From Fratercula arctica (lineage: Eukaryota > Chordata > Aves > Charadriiformes > Alcidae), in the NCBI GenBank assembly GCA_947846985.1, contig CANTUZ010000011.1, positions 30,313,589 to 30,377,588 on the forward strand: a stretch of 64,000 nucleotides of DNA, read 5' to 3'. How positions within the stretch are numbered: the stretch's first letter is position 1; every line of letters starts with the position of its first letter. A model generated the notes under the pieces. The model saw only the letters and a list, made by a program, of their open reading frames with translations, ran no database searches and was not told the DNA's origin. The position numbers and the translations under genes were made by a program. Shown one piece after another: positions 13,219 through 26,695 of the stretch.

Positions 13219-16200
13219 ACATTTGGAAATAAAAGCACTTATGATAGCAAATATTGCTCCATCTGCTTACCCATTTGTGAGGAATAGCTTTTTTGTATTT
13301 CACTGTACACCCAGTTGAAATTGCATGAGGCACCAGAGAACATTACAAAGCAGAAGAGCTCAGCCTTACAGGCTCTCCCATGCCACTTGCCAAAGGAGAT
13401 TTGGGTAAGAAGTGTGGGAAGAGATTACATGGCTAGTTTTCTTTGTTTTCTTTGTTAGTCCCCAGTGTACTTAATTTTGCGTTTTTTCATTGCGGTTGCT
13501 TTGTACTACGGCAAAGCATCTGCGAGTGGGTATTTAGGTAGTACAAACAAAGTCTGTGCATATGTTTTAAAATGTAAAGGTTTCTAAGGTTGTGCGTCTC
13601 TTGGAAAGCAGAGAGTAAATGAGAGCTGAGTGCAGGTACTACTGTTTGGAGGTTGAAGGGGTGGAGATGAATTACCCCACATTGTTTACTTCAGAACTGG
13701 CTCTATCCTGCCATAGTTTTATTCACCATCACAATTTCATCTATAGAAGAGGCAAACCACAGTATCCCCCAAAGTAATAGAATGAAAATCTGCTGAAGAG
13801 TGAGTTGTTAAAGGTGATAGGTGTCCTTACATCCAAATTTTTCATGCGATGTCCTAGGGTCCTGATTAGATCTTTTGTGAAGGCTGCAGCATGCCAGTTT
13901 TTGATTTCATCGAGGTGCTTTGATTTCTTTTCAGTAGCCGCCGTGTATCTGTTCAAGGTTTACAGCGTATTGATTATGCTACAAGTCAACAGAATGAGTG
14001 TTCCAGGCAAAAGGAACAGTTTAAAATGAGGAAAAATTAAATGCGTAGCCATTTTTTAACCTGTTCTTCCACTCGGATCTGCGTTTGGGGTTCACGTTTG
14101 ATATTTCATGATTAACTCTCTCTAGGAAGCACCGATCACTCTGTATAGGTATGTTTGTGCTTGGATGTGTTGATTTGCATGGTGGTTTCACAGTTGCAGA
14201 AGTCCCATGCTTCTTACATCAAAGATCTCGGTATTTAACAGAGAACACCTGAAAATCCTATTTATATGATATTATTCTGGTCCAGTGCGGTACTCACAAT
14301 GTAGTGTGGGCAAAACCAGTGGCATTACAGAGGAGGAAATGCCTGCGTGATTCCCAGTTACAGATATTGCTACCGTGACAGTCTCTGAGCTCAGGAGGGT
14401 AATGGCAGATGCAAGCTCCTGATGGTTTGGTGGGGTTGCAGACTTGCTACGTTTCATCTTCAAACGATTATCCTTTTTTTTAACATTACCATGCTTCTTC
14501 ACATAAAGTGTGCTGTATTTGTCCTCTAAATCCTTTCTCTCTTTATTTCAGCAGAGAGGAGATTAGCCATGTAATCATTTATAAAGCTGTTTAGATTCTG
14601 CTAGCTGGTTTTCTTTGGGGAGAGTCATACCCAGTACCTTTACTAGGAATAACTCTGTAAATTAATCCTCATTGATTTCCTTTCTCCCCACCTCTAGTGA
14701 ATAAGGCGGCAGAAAAAAGTAGAACAAATATTCCTAGTTCTGCCCCTATTGAAGGAGAAATAAATCTTTCCTATTAGTCATAAAGGTCTCAATGTATCCT
14801 TTTTTTATAATGTCCTCTTGAATAATTAGAGCTTTGAGTTATGAAGTCAAGATTACCTGGGTCATTGCCAAAATAGATTTGTTTAAGGGGGATACTAGTT
14901 CCCTGAATTCCTTTTAAAGGGCTTTGTAATGTCCCAGGCCACTCTTAATTAGTGATTTAAGAAGGAATACATCTGTTTCTCTGAGCATCGTGAAAATTAT
15001 TATTTAAATGGAAATGTTTAATAAATGGCTCTTTGAAAGGCTAATGTATCTTTAAAATGAGACATGTATCATAGAGTAATCAGGTGGATAGTGATGTAGC
15101 AGTTTTACTTGCAGGGTCTTTTGAGGACTGAAGACGGACAAAAACATCAAAGGCCCTTGGAAGTGTCATCTGCCATTGCATTTTATTATATACGTCATCA
15201 CTCATTCACTACCTGTGCTTTTTCTTTAAACTTCAGGTTTAACACTTCATTTACCTGGGGAAAAAACAGTTAACAATGTTGATAAAAGGAGGTCTGTAGG
15301 AAGAAGCAATATTGCTTATTAGATAAATTGATGATACTTCATTTTTATCTCAAATCATCTACTGCCACTACAGTATGGATTTTTCTGCCAAATTTAAATC
15401 TACTTAATGGGAGGCTGTCATATGCTAAAAACGTGCAGGCAATCTTTTCTGTATTAGGAATTTGAACTGGCGTACCTTGGAACTGAGGAGCTGGGGCAGG
15501 TGATGGAGGAAAGAGGAACTCCAAATTAAGAAGCTCCTGCTTTTAGCAAAGTCTTCCTTGAATACATGAGGAGATGGATATTTATAAATGCAGCATTACC
15601 ATCTCCTAGTGTTCACAGGTCTTGAATTAGTAATCAAAAACTTGAAACTGGATTTTTTGACTCTTTCATTTGCCTGATGGTTTCTGAGATGTTACTGCTG
15701 CCATCTTTCATGTTTTTCTAGGGTAAGGGGTTTTTTTGTGTTTGGTTTTGTTCAGAGGAGGCTAATACATGAGAGCTGAAAATGTAACTTGAATAGTGAG
15801 GCTATTTTCAGCTCTTTCTAAATCCAGGTATATAAGGTTTTGGGAAAAGGATCCAGTAAGTGTTGCAAGATATGCAAGAGAGCTGAGGAAAACCCAGCAG
15901 GACACTAAATGGCAGTGCCGAAGTAGGAAGGCTGGACTCGACAGTGGGGCAGAGCTGGACCTATTTCTTTCAGGAATGTAAACATCCTATAATGTTCATA
16001 AATATCTCTCCCATATTTGCATTCCCATAATTTTAAACATATATTTTGCTATCTCACTTAGCCTTCTGCAGTCCTCTGCAAAACACCTAGTGTTTTCTAG
16101 AAGGGAACAGCTGATGAGATGCAATAGTTCTGCTCCTGTGTAACTAACCTCACCGGAGAATCACATTGACAGACATTCTGTAAATTGCCCACATTATAGA

Positions 16201-19200
16201 ACATTGATGATACCATTAAAATGGTAAATTTAATATTATAGTACTATTAGATTTCTCCCTCATTAACTCTGATCTGATAAACAACCTCTGGCATGTTTTG
16301 AAGGTAATAGTCACCTTACAATCACTACTGCTCCTCTCTATCTCGCATTTCAAGCTCCTTTAGATTTATCGTTCTTCTGTCATCTAATCTGTACTTACTC
16401 CTTCATTTTTTCTTTGAACTTGTGCTTACAAGCAGACCCTTTCCTAGAGGGCCCTGGGCATGCAATTAACACTTTGCGTTGAGGATCAAGTCATCCTAAA
16501 TTCCATTCCTGAGATTTAGGACAAAATTGGTTTTAGAGAATAACATGAACCTGATGTGCAGGCAAGCACGATGCAGACCTCCAGAGTACTGGGTGCTTTG
16601 TAAGGGTTGGTACAGGGTAACGCTGGTACCAGTGGTTGTGTTCTCAGCTTTTGCAAACAGGAATCAGCAGCCTCTGCAAAATCTTGCTGGAGATGTAGAT
16701 GGTGAAGAGGGGACCAAGCGGGTGCTGTGGCAGGGGCTATGATGGGTGCTGGGCACAGCCTTGCCAGGCAGAGCAGCCCTGCCACTGCGCGCCTGGGAGC
16801 TGGAAAAGCTGAAGACGCTTTTTTCATCTGTGTCTGTCCAGCAGAGACAACTTCCACTCCCAAACATTAATCCTCAAGCAGCAAAAACTATGAGCCGCAG
16901 CTTAATAAAGTAACCTTAGCTCCTCTCGACTGGCAGGGAGGCTTCTGTGGAGGTATCACTTGGCTCCTTGTTTTCCTAAGTGAGTCATGGTTTAATTAGA
17001 GCGCTGTCTCGAGGAGGAGGTGGTTGTTATACATCACCTATCACAATGTAAAAGTGGAAAGCGACGCTGAAACGCTGACCCTTAATCTGAAGTGCACCAT
17101 CTGTGTTTTATTTCCACATCTTGCTGAGTTTACAGTTATTTGAATTCACAGTTTGTTCCCCATTTGCTGTTCCCACATGGTAAGTGAATTGGATCCAAAA
17201 TGTACTGATGAAAGATTGAGAAGTCTGTTGGAGAAGTTTGTTCCTACCTACAAGAGTGCTCTATCTCACACTTCTTCTACCCTGTGAGTTAAATCCCAGC
17301 TGTAAAATCTTGTCTCAAGATGGTCTTCTTTCATGGTGGGAAGTTGGGGTTACCGTAAGGACAAAGACTCCTTTCCCATTGTGATTTATGGTTTGCCTTT
17401 GACTTTCTGCTCAAGAAAAGGTAGAGACTTCTCTCACATCTGACAAAGTATTTGCCTTACTGTTCCTGTAAAGTTGTGTGGATGCTTATCAGGTGGTGCT
17501 TGGCATTGGAACACCACTCCTATTTAATATATTTTTTGTTAGAATGAGCCAAAGTGTTTGATGCTAAAATAAGACTGGGTATAATATAATGTAAGGTGCT
17601 GTAAGTACGATTGTAACAGTTTTCATGGTGCAACTTTGAATTTTAGAATGGGAAAGCAGCTCAAAACCAGGTTGAATTTCATTTATTCTCCTTTGTTTCT
17701 GTTTTTTTCTACTGACAGTAACCATTTTCATAAGACATAACTAACTGTAAAAAAAGATATAAAATTTAAACATGTATTTCAAAAGCAATCCATCAAAATG
17801 CTGAAGGCTGTATAAACTTAAATACCTTCTTTGGCTATTGCTATAGACCACACAAGCTCTGAGAAATTGATTACTCTGGTGCTTGAAGGGGCTTTCATGG
17901 TACAGAAACAGAGGTTTGCATTGAATTTCTTTCTTTGTGTGTGGGACTTTTTTTTGGAAAGAGAAAAAGCCTTTAAATCCCAGATTAAAAATAAGTCATT
18001 TCATTGTTTCCTTTTCCCCCTTCTAAATCTTATGAAAGAAGTTTCATAAATGATTGGGGAGCTGCATCTCTGAATGAATGTAAAGTAAAATGCACCATTT
18101 CTTTTTTTAATAAAGAGGCTTTTTTCTGGAATGTCCCATTTAGGTGCTGCCTCATTGAAGTATCATCTGGTGAGAGAGTTTCAGTCTGGCTGGTGCAGAT
18201 TTTTGTATTTTGTGGATGTGAAGAGGAGGGGTGAGGAATTGAAGTTATTTATTTTAATATTGCAGTTTTCAAATTCATTGTATCCAGTACTCTGAACCCA
18301 TCATTATCACAGGCTTTGGACTTCCCATGGGCACTGTGAGCTGACCGGACCCATAGCCAAAAACCAGCCTAAGACTCAACGAGGCTGTTGAAGGATCGGG
18401 AAGGTGAATCTTGAGCAAAGAATTTTCATCATTTCTTTTTGAAGAAGAGGCACATAATGGGCTAGCACCTTGGGCCAGATGGTGTTTTCATGAAAATATT
18501 TATGTCCTGTAAAATTAAGACAGTTTTTATATATTTATAATCAGGCCATTCTCCTGCTTGTGTGTGGCTATTTCTCTTACAAAGGTAGTATAAGGCTTGC
18601 TATCTCTCGGTGGCATTTTTGGGGATCGGGTACTTCAGCAAGAGCAGTTGCTGTATTTGCGCAGTTGGGTTTGGTGGTGGAACAGAGATGATGTTTTTTC
18701 CTTACGTTGCCTGGCCCTCACACACACGTGCTGTAAACTTGTGAGTCGTCGCCTGTGTCCGCACCTGTACCGAGCTGCTTTGCAAGCGATGGCTGTGGTT
18801 CAAAACTTCTGCTTGTTAGAGCAGCAGCGGTGGGTGCTCTCCCCGCCGTGCCTGAGCCCTGATCTGTGGGAACGGGTGACATGGGGTGGCTCCACAGTAC
18901 CCTGGGCCCACCCCACCAGCACCTTCCGCATGGTCCTTGGGATCCGCACATCCCTGCCTGCTTCGGTAGAGCCCTGCAAGCCCCAACGGAGCAGCTGTTG
19001 AGCTGCGGGGGAGCAGGTTTCATTGTGTGAGGCTGGAGTCCCCTGGGATTTCAGTACTGCATCTCAGCAATCCTGTCCTGTGAGATATGTGGAAAGCATC
19101 CAAGACGGACACCTGCTGGCTCTGAAGCAGTCAAGTGCTTTTTCCAAAATATCTTTGGCCCCTGTTCTTGATGTTTACTTTTAAAAAGATACAGGCATGT

Positions 19201-20089
19201 GTTGGCTGTAAAAGAAAGGGGAGGAAAAAAAATAAATAAATTATAGCTACTGTCACTGAAATTCCTTGCAGATTTAAAAGGAAGATGAAAGTTGGTACTT
19301 TAAGGGAAACTCGAAGCCCTTGGGACAAGCACAGCAGAAAACAGAAAGATGCTCTGTATTCTGTCTGATTGCTTGCAAAAATGAGCGTTGCATCTCCTAC
19401 CAAGAGAGAGACAGAGCTAGAAATACATATTCACAGTTCCCCCATTCCCGTGCCTTGCAAACTAGGACAATACCATTTTGCGCTTCCCTGGGCATATTCT
19501 CAAACAGCAGCTCAGTGAAGGTGATAGAGAAATAAAAAGGGTGAGGGAGAAAGAAGAGAGGGGGGAAAAAATCTGCCTCGTGGTATTTTAGATTTCCAGC
19601 ATACACAGGTGCTTTTTAATCCCTCTGGCCTACATATTCCACAGCCCCTAGGAATAGAGGAGTCGTGATGTAATGCTCTTTTCCTCACACTCCCAGCTTA
19701 AATACAGATGGAAATTGTTGTCATGTGTTAGAAATGTCACCAATAATATAAAAGGCAGGCTTCTGCATTCTCCCTTTTGCACTGTCAGCTGCTGCTGCCA
19801 GCTTATTCTTCCCTCTCAAACCTATTGTCATGTGGCAGAAACCCTGATGTAAGTAAGCCCTGTCCTCCCCCTGCTTATGATCCCTGCATTTTTTATTCCC
19901 CTCTGCTGCAGTGCTGAGGATCATTACATACCACGACTTAAAGACAAGACCTCACAAAGGAAGGATTAATCTTGTATTTGTGCTTGAATTTCGAAGGACT
20001 CAGGCAAGTGAGAATGTTCTGTTGTATTCTCTTTTTTCGCTTTCCTAGATGCTACCGTAAGAAATGAAAAGCAGTAAATGCGATAAGCT

Positions 20090-20830
20090 CGGTCTGTGTT
20101 TACGGAGCGAACCCAGTGGTTCCTCGGCTGCAGGTTGTGCGTGGAAGGAGGGAGCGGGTGATAACGGGAGGCTGTGGGGATGGGGAGGGAGCTGCGGAGC
20201 GGAGCTACACAGCCTTAGCCCAGCCTGGGAGGACAGATGGCTAGTGCTGCTTTTTAATTCATCAAGCAGGCTTTACGTGAGGCCCGTTGGCGAGCGGGTG
20301 CGCTGCGAAAAGCGGGGTCAATGGGCACGAATAGGCTGAGATCAGGACCAGATGCCTGCCGAACAATGGGGCTTTTGAAAGAAATGCGGGAGGAAGCGTG
20401 GCGCTTGCTTTGTACTGCCTCCGCATTGCAGGTTGGAATGGGGCAGCTCCGATTTAATGAAGTGCATTCCTAAACGTGGTCGTCAGCCCGGGCTGAGAGA
20501 CAAGGGGACATGTCAGAAGGGGGCTTGTGGGGCCGGCGTGTGAAGGGGGGGGTGATCCACTGATGGATCGCTCCGAACAATGCAGTCTTAGTGTTGGATG
20601 GGAAAAACCATCAATACATCCCTGTGCATATTAATGTGATACAGCAGGTGTTGCTAAATGTCTGTCCCTGCATTGTTCTCCCCCGGCTCAGCTGAGGAGG
20701 GGGCAGGAAGGAGACCTCGCAAGGGATGCACTCATCAGGGGTAGAAATGTAGCTGTTCCCCAGACGACTGTGCATGCCGAGAGTAAAGCAGGAGGCAAGA
20801 ATCAGCGCGCGGTTCTGCTCCTGGGGTCAT
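20090..20830. promoter_or_regulatory. CpG-rich block inside the intron (candidate regulatory element)
   Basis: The surrounding intron is AT-rich and poor in CpG, but this block is GC-rich with many CpGs. By hand I count about 17 in 20094-20330, with clusters continuing to GCGCGCGG near 20806. It overlaps no recognisable repeat and codes for nothing I recognise. A block like this inside a long first or second intron could be an alternative promoter or enhancer, or an unrecognised GC-rich repeat. No TATA box or first exon can be pinned down, so function is an inference. The limits are approximate. Confidence 0.35.
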
Positions 20831-21118
20831 GGCTGGGGGCAAGGTGCTGGCCACTGCGAGCTGAACTGGGCAGTAGTCCCCTGTGCTGGGTCTGGCAACC
20901 AAGGGGGGACAGGCTCAGAGAGGCTGGTCACATCTTAAAGGTATAGCAGGACCAGGAGCATCCTTTTTTTGTGCAAAACATCCCCTAAACTAAGCAGGTG
21001 TGAGGGCTGGGAAGTGAATCTCCTGAGAGCAGGCTGGGTCACCAGGGCAGAGGGCAAGGAGGGAGGAGGCAGAGATAGTGTCTCAGTGAAATTCAGCGCT
21101 GAGAGAGTTAAAAAGGGC

Positions 21119-21146
21119 ATATATATATATATTTTTTTTTTTTTAG
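21119..21146 (+). repeat. (AT)n followed by a T run
   Basis: About 15 bases of alternating AT followed by a T run of about 14. Simple-sequence repeat; length is likely polymorphic. Confidence 0.85.
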
Positions 21147-21995
21147 CTTCTCCAAAAATACATCAATTGTGAATGAGTTGCAGAAGCTGTGGGTGAATTG
21201 CAATAAACAGAGTGTACAACATGTATAAAACCAAACAAGATACCTGTTTCTGCATTTGTGCGTATCCTGCTGCACTGGCTGGATATATCCCTCCTTAAGA
21301 TAGTTTTCTATCTAACAGAAGTAACATCCCTAAATACAGCCATGTTAGCGAGTGTAATTCTTGAAGGCTTGGGGGGGAGGAGTGTACATGGTCTGTCATT
21401 ATTACATGTATTTCTTAATAAAAAGACACCCATTTAATTGCTGCCATTGTGTTGTCTGCTCCTCTTGTGATTTGTGACATACTATACTGTATTTGTCAGC
21501 AGAATGAAAGGGGTCTTTGTTCCTTATTTGTATTATAGCCCACTGCATCTCTCAGTGAAAACAGAATATTTGCCTTTAGAGCTAACTTATCTGGTCATCT
21601 GTGCCCACTGTTACACTGCTAAGGGTTTCTGTTTTTTCCCAGGAGTTTCAGAGGAATTTCCAGGCAAGACTTGTATTATTTTATCACGTATCAGTGAATT
21701 AATAGTGATGAAGAGTGATCAGCTTAATTTGCCCACAGGACAGGTAAAAAGCGTGGTTGCAGCAGCTTTGCATATTGCGGCTGCCTTTCCATGTATCCCT
21801 GGTCTGTGGATGAATGGCCCAGTCGACCATGAACTAGGATTTAGTCCTTGTGCACCTTCCATCACTTACTGCTGTGTAAGCTGCCAACAAGAGTTTAGAA
21901 AAATAAACCAAGAGTCTAATATGGACAAGCTTGTGTGCCTATCCAAAGGTTGGCCAAGACCACAGGTTAATAAAGGCAGTTACTGAATGGCCAGA

Positions 21996-22054
21996 TATGA
22001 GAGTGACTAAATAGTCACTCTCATAGTGACTATTGGGGACATAATAGTCCCCAA
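21996..22054. repeat. Cluster of adjacent perfect inverted repeats
   Basis: Two hairpins lie side by side. The first has perfect 13-bp arms, TATGAGAGTGACT (21996-22008) and its complement (22013-22025), around a 4-base AAAT loop. The second has perfect 8-bp arms, TTGGGGAC (22033-22040) and GTCCCCAA (22047-22054), around ATAATA. A third, competing pairing joins GACTATT (22028-22034) with AATAGTC (22043-22049). The motif ATAGT occurs three times across the cluster, as if parts were copied from each other. It shows no transposon ends and no flanking target duplication. It could be a palindrome made by templated replication slippage, or a structured RNA element in the pre-mRNA. Confidence 0.8.
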
Positions 22055-25000
22055 ATGGGGATGGCGCTAGCACTTGTAGAGCGCTTTCCAGCCACCACTA
22101 CTGAGTGTGTGCTGGGTTAGGTTACAGTGTCGCCTAACATTGACAGCGTTATCACTGCTATCTACTTACTGTCCTTTTCGTGCTCTAGCTACTTGGGTAT
22201 CAGTCTGTGTGCATGTAAATGGGAATCGTTTACAAGCGTAGCGGCTGGAATTGGTAGCCAAAAAGGATCCAAATTTAAGGCAATGCTTGTAAAGATGATT
22301 AATAAGACTTCTTCTAACACACATCACATGAATGTATGGAGCTTGCTTTTAAATTGAACTACCAGGTTCAGCAGCTTGAGCTTTACATTGTTAATTATGC
22401 TTATTTTCTACTCTGATGTGCACAAGGAAAAATGGGCAAAATGCAAAGTCTAGCTCAGTCCCAGGAGGCTGCGGTCTGCTGTGAATGGCTTTTCTGTTAG
22501 GGGGTCTGGCTCAGTAAAAGGCCAGATTGTGAACCTGTTGCTTGTTGATGTGTAGCTCCTCCTGCAACACGGGAAATTATATTGAGGAGTAACTTTGTTC
22601 TGGAGAGAGCGAGGATTCGCTCAGTGGTGCAGAAGAGCAGGGAGAGTTTTCCCCCTTGCCAGCTTGTTTCCACTCATCATTGCCTACTGCTAGCTCCTGT
22701 CAGATGGAGGCAATGATGTATCCGTGTAGATCCAAGAATGATGCTTCACTTCCTTCCGAGAAACTGTTACAGAGCTGGTGAGAAAGAGCACGTGCAGCTG
22801 CTCCAGGAGCACTTCAGCTCCTTGCTGTTGAAATGCTGCAGAGCCAGGTTTTGCCATAACAGTAATAAGCCTTTTCCAGTTGAATTTCTTTCTTTTTCAT
22901 GTACTCTTTCTAATGCAAGTAATCCAACCTGCAATTTGAAGCTTAGAGTGTCCTTTTTGCCGTTATTGACAATCCCTAGCACAAGTAAGGCTGTCATAGC
23001 AGTCAAAGTGTTGTGGAAAGAAAAAAGCAGCGATGAAAGCCATTAATTCAGCAGCAGAAGCTGATTAAATGGTGCTGGGTTCTTGACTTTGCATCTGACA
23101 GTAATAATACTTACCCTGCGTTTCAGTCATTTAAAAGTTCCTGTGCTGCAGGTAAGGCTCTTGCCTGCACTTTGAAGCTTGTGTATAGGCGCCTTTCTGA
23201 CAGCTTTCCATCCCTTCCAGGACACTGATTCTTTAAATGGTTATGCAAGAAATATTTCTGAAATTAATGCACATTAAGTCATTTTGGTCAAGAGGTGCTG
23301 GGTGCTGTTGGTATTCAATAAAGCTTATTCGAAATATGGTGCTGTTTGCAGTCGAATTCTCCTAAATCCTACCCTGAAATCCTCTGAATATTTTGCTTTT
23401 GAATATTCTGGTAAGCATGATGACTGGTTCACTGTGTTAATCCTATATGGTCTCTCTGCAGCTAATCCTGAGCTGTTGTTGCTGTTCTGCATACATGAGT
23501 AAGATTCTTTTCCCCCTCCCCTTGATATCCAGCAGAATTCCAGCTGACTACTAGAAGATAACAGATCAAATGTGCTGCTCTTCCTTTTTCTCCTCCTTAA
23601 GTATGAAAGTTGAGTTTCTTCTACCTGAAAAACAAAGCCTGGAGAAGTAGGGAAGATATCCTTGGTCTGTTGTGCTCTATCTGAAGGCGTGCACTGGCTC
23701 TGACTCTGTGCAGGATGTCTTCAGGAATATGAGCTGTAGGCAAATCTGGAAGGAAAGACATGTTTAAAGCAAATTTCTGAATTCACATAAATTTGACAGA
23801 ATTTCTATCACAATTTAGTTGGAGGTGAAGCTGATAAGTGATGGCTATAGATAATATTGTTCCCCTAAAATAAAGCTATTGGATTTTCCTAGTTTTTCCT
23901 TGCACAGTGAAATGCAGGGAGGAACAGTGATTTTATTTATTCATTTATTTTTAAACTGGACCTACCTGTGGGAGTTGTGCTTTGACAAAACCTGTCCCCT
24001 TCTGGTGGAAAAATCCTTTCCTTTGGGACAGTTAGTATCACCTCAAAATCACTACTTGACCATGTTTCAGATTTAGCAGAAAAGCATACGTAAGGAAGGG
24101 AGATAGTTTAACCTTGGGTTGATTTCCACCCCCCCACCCTCCGCCGCTGATTTCACCCATGGGACAGGCATTGTATCTCCTGATAGTAAGATTAGCATAC
24201 TTGCATAAAATATATTAATATGCCCTGTATTGACATGTTTACATGGGATGTATATATTTAGCTTGTGTGTAACATAAATGCTCACACTTGCATTTAACTG
24301 CTAACATAAAAATGTCATGAACTGGAGAGTCCACAGTAACTTAAATAAAACCCATTCTTAAAATTTCTATAATATTTATTTTAGTTGATGTAAAATGTCA
24401 TAATCACCCACATCTTTCCTCAGAAGAGTTTGAATTTTTTTTTTTTCTTTTAAGTAACCTTTCAAAGGATTCATTAAGAAAATGAAATCCAAGAAGAAAA
24501 ATAGTTGACCCAGCAGTTTGAGGCCAATGAGGCAAAATTCCCAACAAAATCATGTGTAAAGTCAGCCTTAAGTGAGCTCTGCCTGAATGACTTCGTTATA
24601 TATTTTCTGAAAATTTTCAGTATTGAAATGGGGGAAAAAAATCGCTAGATGAATAATGTAGTCCTGTCAGCAATTGGAATGTGGCTGTGGCTGTTACTTA
24701 CTATATTGAAAGGTAGCTTGTTACTTTCCCTACCCAAATAGACATAGGGTCCCACCTGGAATCAGCAGTGTTATCACTTTCTTCATTTGCCTGAGGAAAC
24801 TCTTGATCCATCTGGAAATTTTAATTTGTTTTGGGGTTTTGTGTGTGTGTGCTTTGTTTTCATTGGGATACAACACTGCCTTTTAGTGCATTTGAAGGTA
24901 AGATGAGAATCAGGCACACAAAAAAATAAAAGCTCTGAAAAAGCACTGTTACTGAAATCATGATATATTGGAAAAAAAGTAATATTGCTCCTCTGTTTTC

Positions 25001-26695
25001 CCATGTTGGCACCCTCTCTGGATACAGGCTTTAGCAGAAGCCTTGAGTGGGTTTATTACTAGCATTGAAACCACTCTGGTGTTGATATTTTACATTAATT
25101 AAAATGAATGAGGGCAGGCTGAATAATAGTCATGTAGAAGGTGCTATTGGAAATGCACGCTTTGTCAGCACTGTGGGGGTGATTAATAGTGTGTCATTTC
25201 TTTGATGGTGTGCTAACAATTCAGCACCAGAATGCAAGCCCTTGATAAAGGTGGGCAAGTGGCTGGGGAAAAAAAAAGTCTCCTCTTCCTCTTTATTACA
25301 TGGACCACAAAAAGAGCCTGAGGCTTGAGACATCCCCCGAGGCATGGGCTGTCTGAGGAACCCAAACCCTTTTCTTTAGCAGAGGCTGGGAGTGGGCTAT
25401 AGCAGTGCAAGCTACTTGAGCAGTGCTACAGAGATGGCTGGTTAAAGGTGTGTTTTGAATGTAGTTCAGTTGAGAAGTGCTGGTGTCCTGGTGTTGACAA
25501 GGCAATATTTTAGCATGTGATAATCTGTCATCCTAAACTCTTAAGGGAAATCAAGCGTTTACCACATTCAAATGCATGAGCTAAAAGTGTCTTCTGCCTT
25601 TACTACACAAAGACTTTAATTTTTTTATTTTTTTTTTTTTCCTGGTGAAGATGAAGTCAACTCATTTTGAGTCCTAATCAGGAAGTGATTCAGAGTCTGT
25701 GCTCATTAAATCCTTCCCTTCACTCCTGGGACTGCCAGCAAGGATGTCACACATTACCTGCTGATGAGATGATGTTTTTGTGAAAGAGATGAATGCCCCA
25801 GAAAGTATTCTCATAGTGCCAAACCACTGGGAAACTGGAAAGGGTCTAGAAAGCCACAGACAGGCTGGAATTTGAGTACTTGAGTTAGTTTTATCATCAC
25901 TCTGTTAAGCAGCTGCTTACCCCTTAGAGAGAACTCAGCTTTAGTCATATGTGATTTGGGGGACATGAAGGTTGAGCCCTGCTGTTCTCATTATTTGAAG
26001 TTTCAGATTTTCTTTGAGTTACTAGGGTACAACACAAAGCATTTAATTCCCCTTATCAGCTCCTTTAGTCATCGTTTGATTGGATGGATCATTTTCCATT
26101 TTTTTTCCATTTTTCTTTCTCATATTTCATGTATTCGATTGTTTTATTAGTTCAGTGGCCTTTTTGGGTCATTGCAGTCTAAGTATTCTGACTTTTATAA
26201 AGGTCTTGGTGACTAAATATTAGTGACCTCTATTCATCTTCCTTGTGCTTCTCGAAGACATGCAGTCTGATTTTGAGCTGCACTGTGCTACAGTATCAGC
26301 GAGTTCATCGCGTGGTGAATCAAAACCCATTTCTTCTCTGCAGATGGAGGTGTCTGTTCAGTACATCGCATTGCTGAGTTTCTGCTTCAGTGTTTGGGGT
26401 AAATAGGATCCCTGCAAAAGAAGTGGAGAGAAACTAGCCTGTGGAGCTTGGCCAGCCTCGCTAAAATACAGAAATGTACTGTAACACAATTAAAAGTATA
26501 TTGTTGGATTCAGGAGAGTCCTAAGAAAGACTAACAAGCTAACCTCAATTGACTTGAATTTCCAAATTATATACGAGGAAATGGAAGAGTTATCATTAAC
26601 TTCATTAGGGAGCTTGTTATGCCAACAGAAGACTTCTTGGAAAATTCAGCCTTGTATGGATAGACCTGCATTTTGGGGCATTCCTTCTTGGGCAC

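Larger units (their letters stand above)
6862..20089. other. Intronic stretch with no supported gene
   Basis: About 13 kb of AT-rich intron. I see only low-complexity sequence and small tandem repeats: an 11-bp-period duplication of TAGGGTTCA at 6950-6969, a T run near 9926-9941, a GTTT-rich tract and GGTGTGG repeats (both listed), and a T run near 11304-11318. A weak CR1-like stretch near 10050-10110 is not strong enough to call. Open frames here, such as the 134-codon one at 18597-19001, show no family resemblance. 18700-18980 is more GC-rich than its surroundings, but I can assign it no role. Confidence 0.6.
20840..26690. other. Intronic stretch with no supported gene
   Basis: About 5.8 kb of intron. 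Apart from the (AT)n-T tract and the inverted-repeat cluster listed separately, it holds T runs near 24437-24450 and 25619-25640 and a short GT run near 24839-24851. A 170-codon open frame at 21474-21986 shows no domain or family signature and is taken as chance. Confidence 0.6.

Noticed and set aside
18597..19001. 134-codon open frame in a GC-richer stretch, with a 101-codon frame opposite
   Set aside because: Open on both strands because stop codons are scarce there by composition; no motif recognised.
21474..21986. 170-codon open frame on the + strand
   Set aside because: No domain, no splice or start context, no family resemblance; within the range expected for chance frames in 64 kb.
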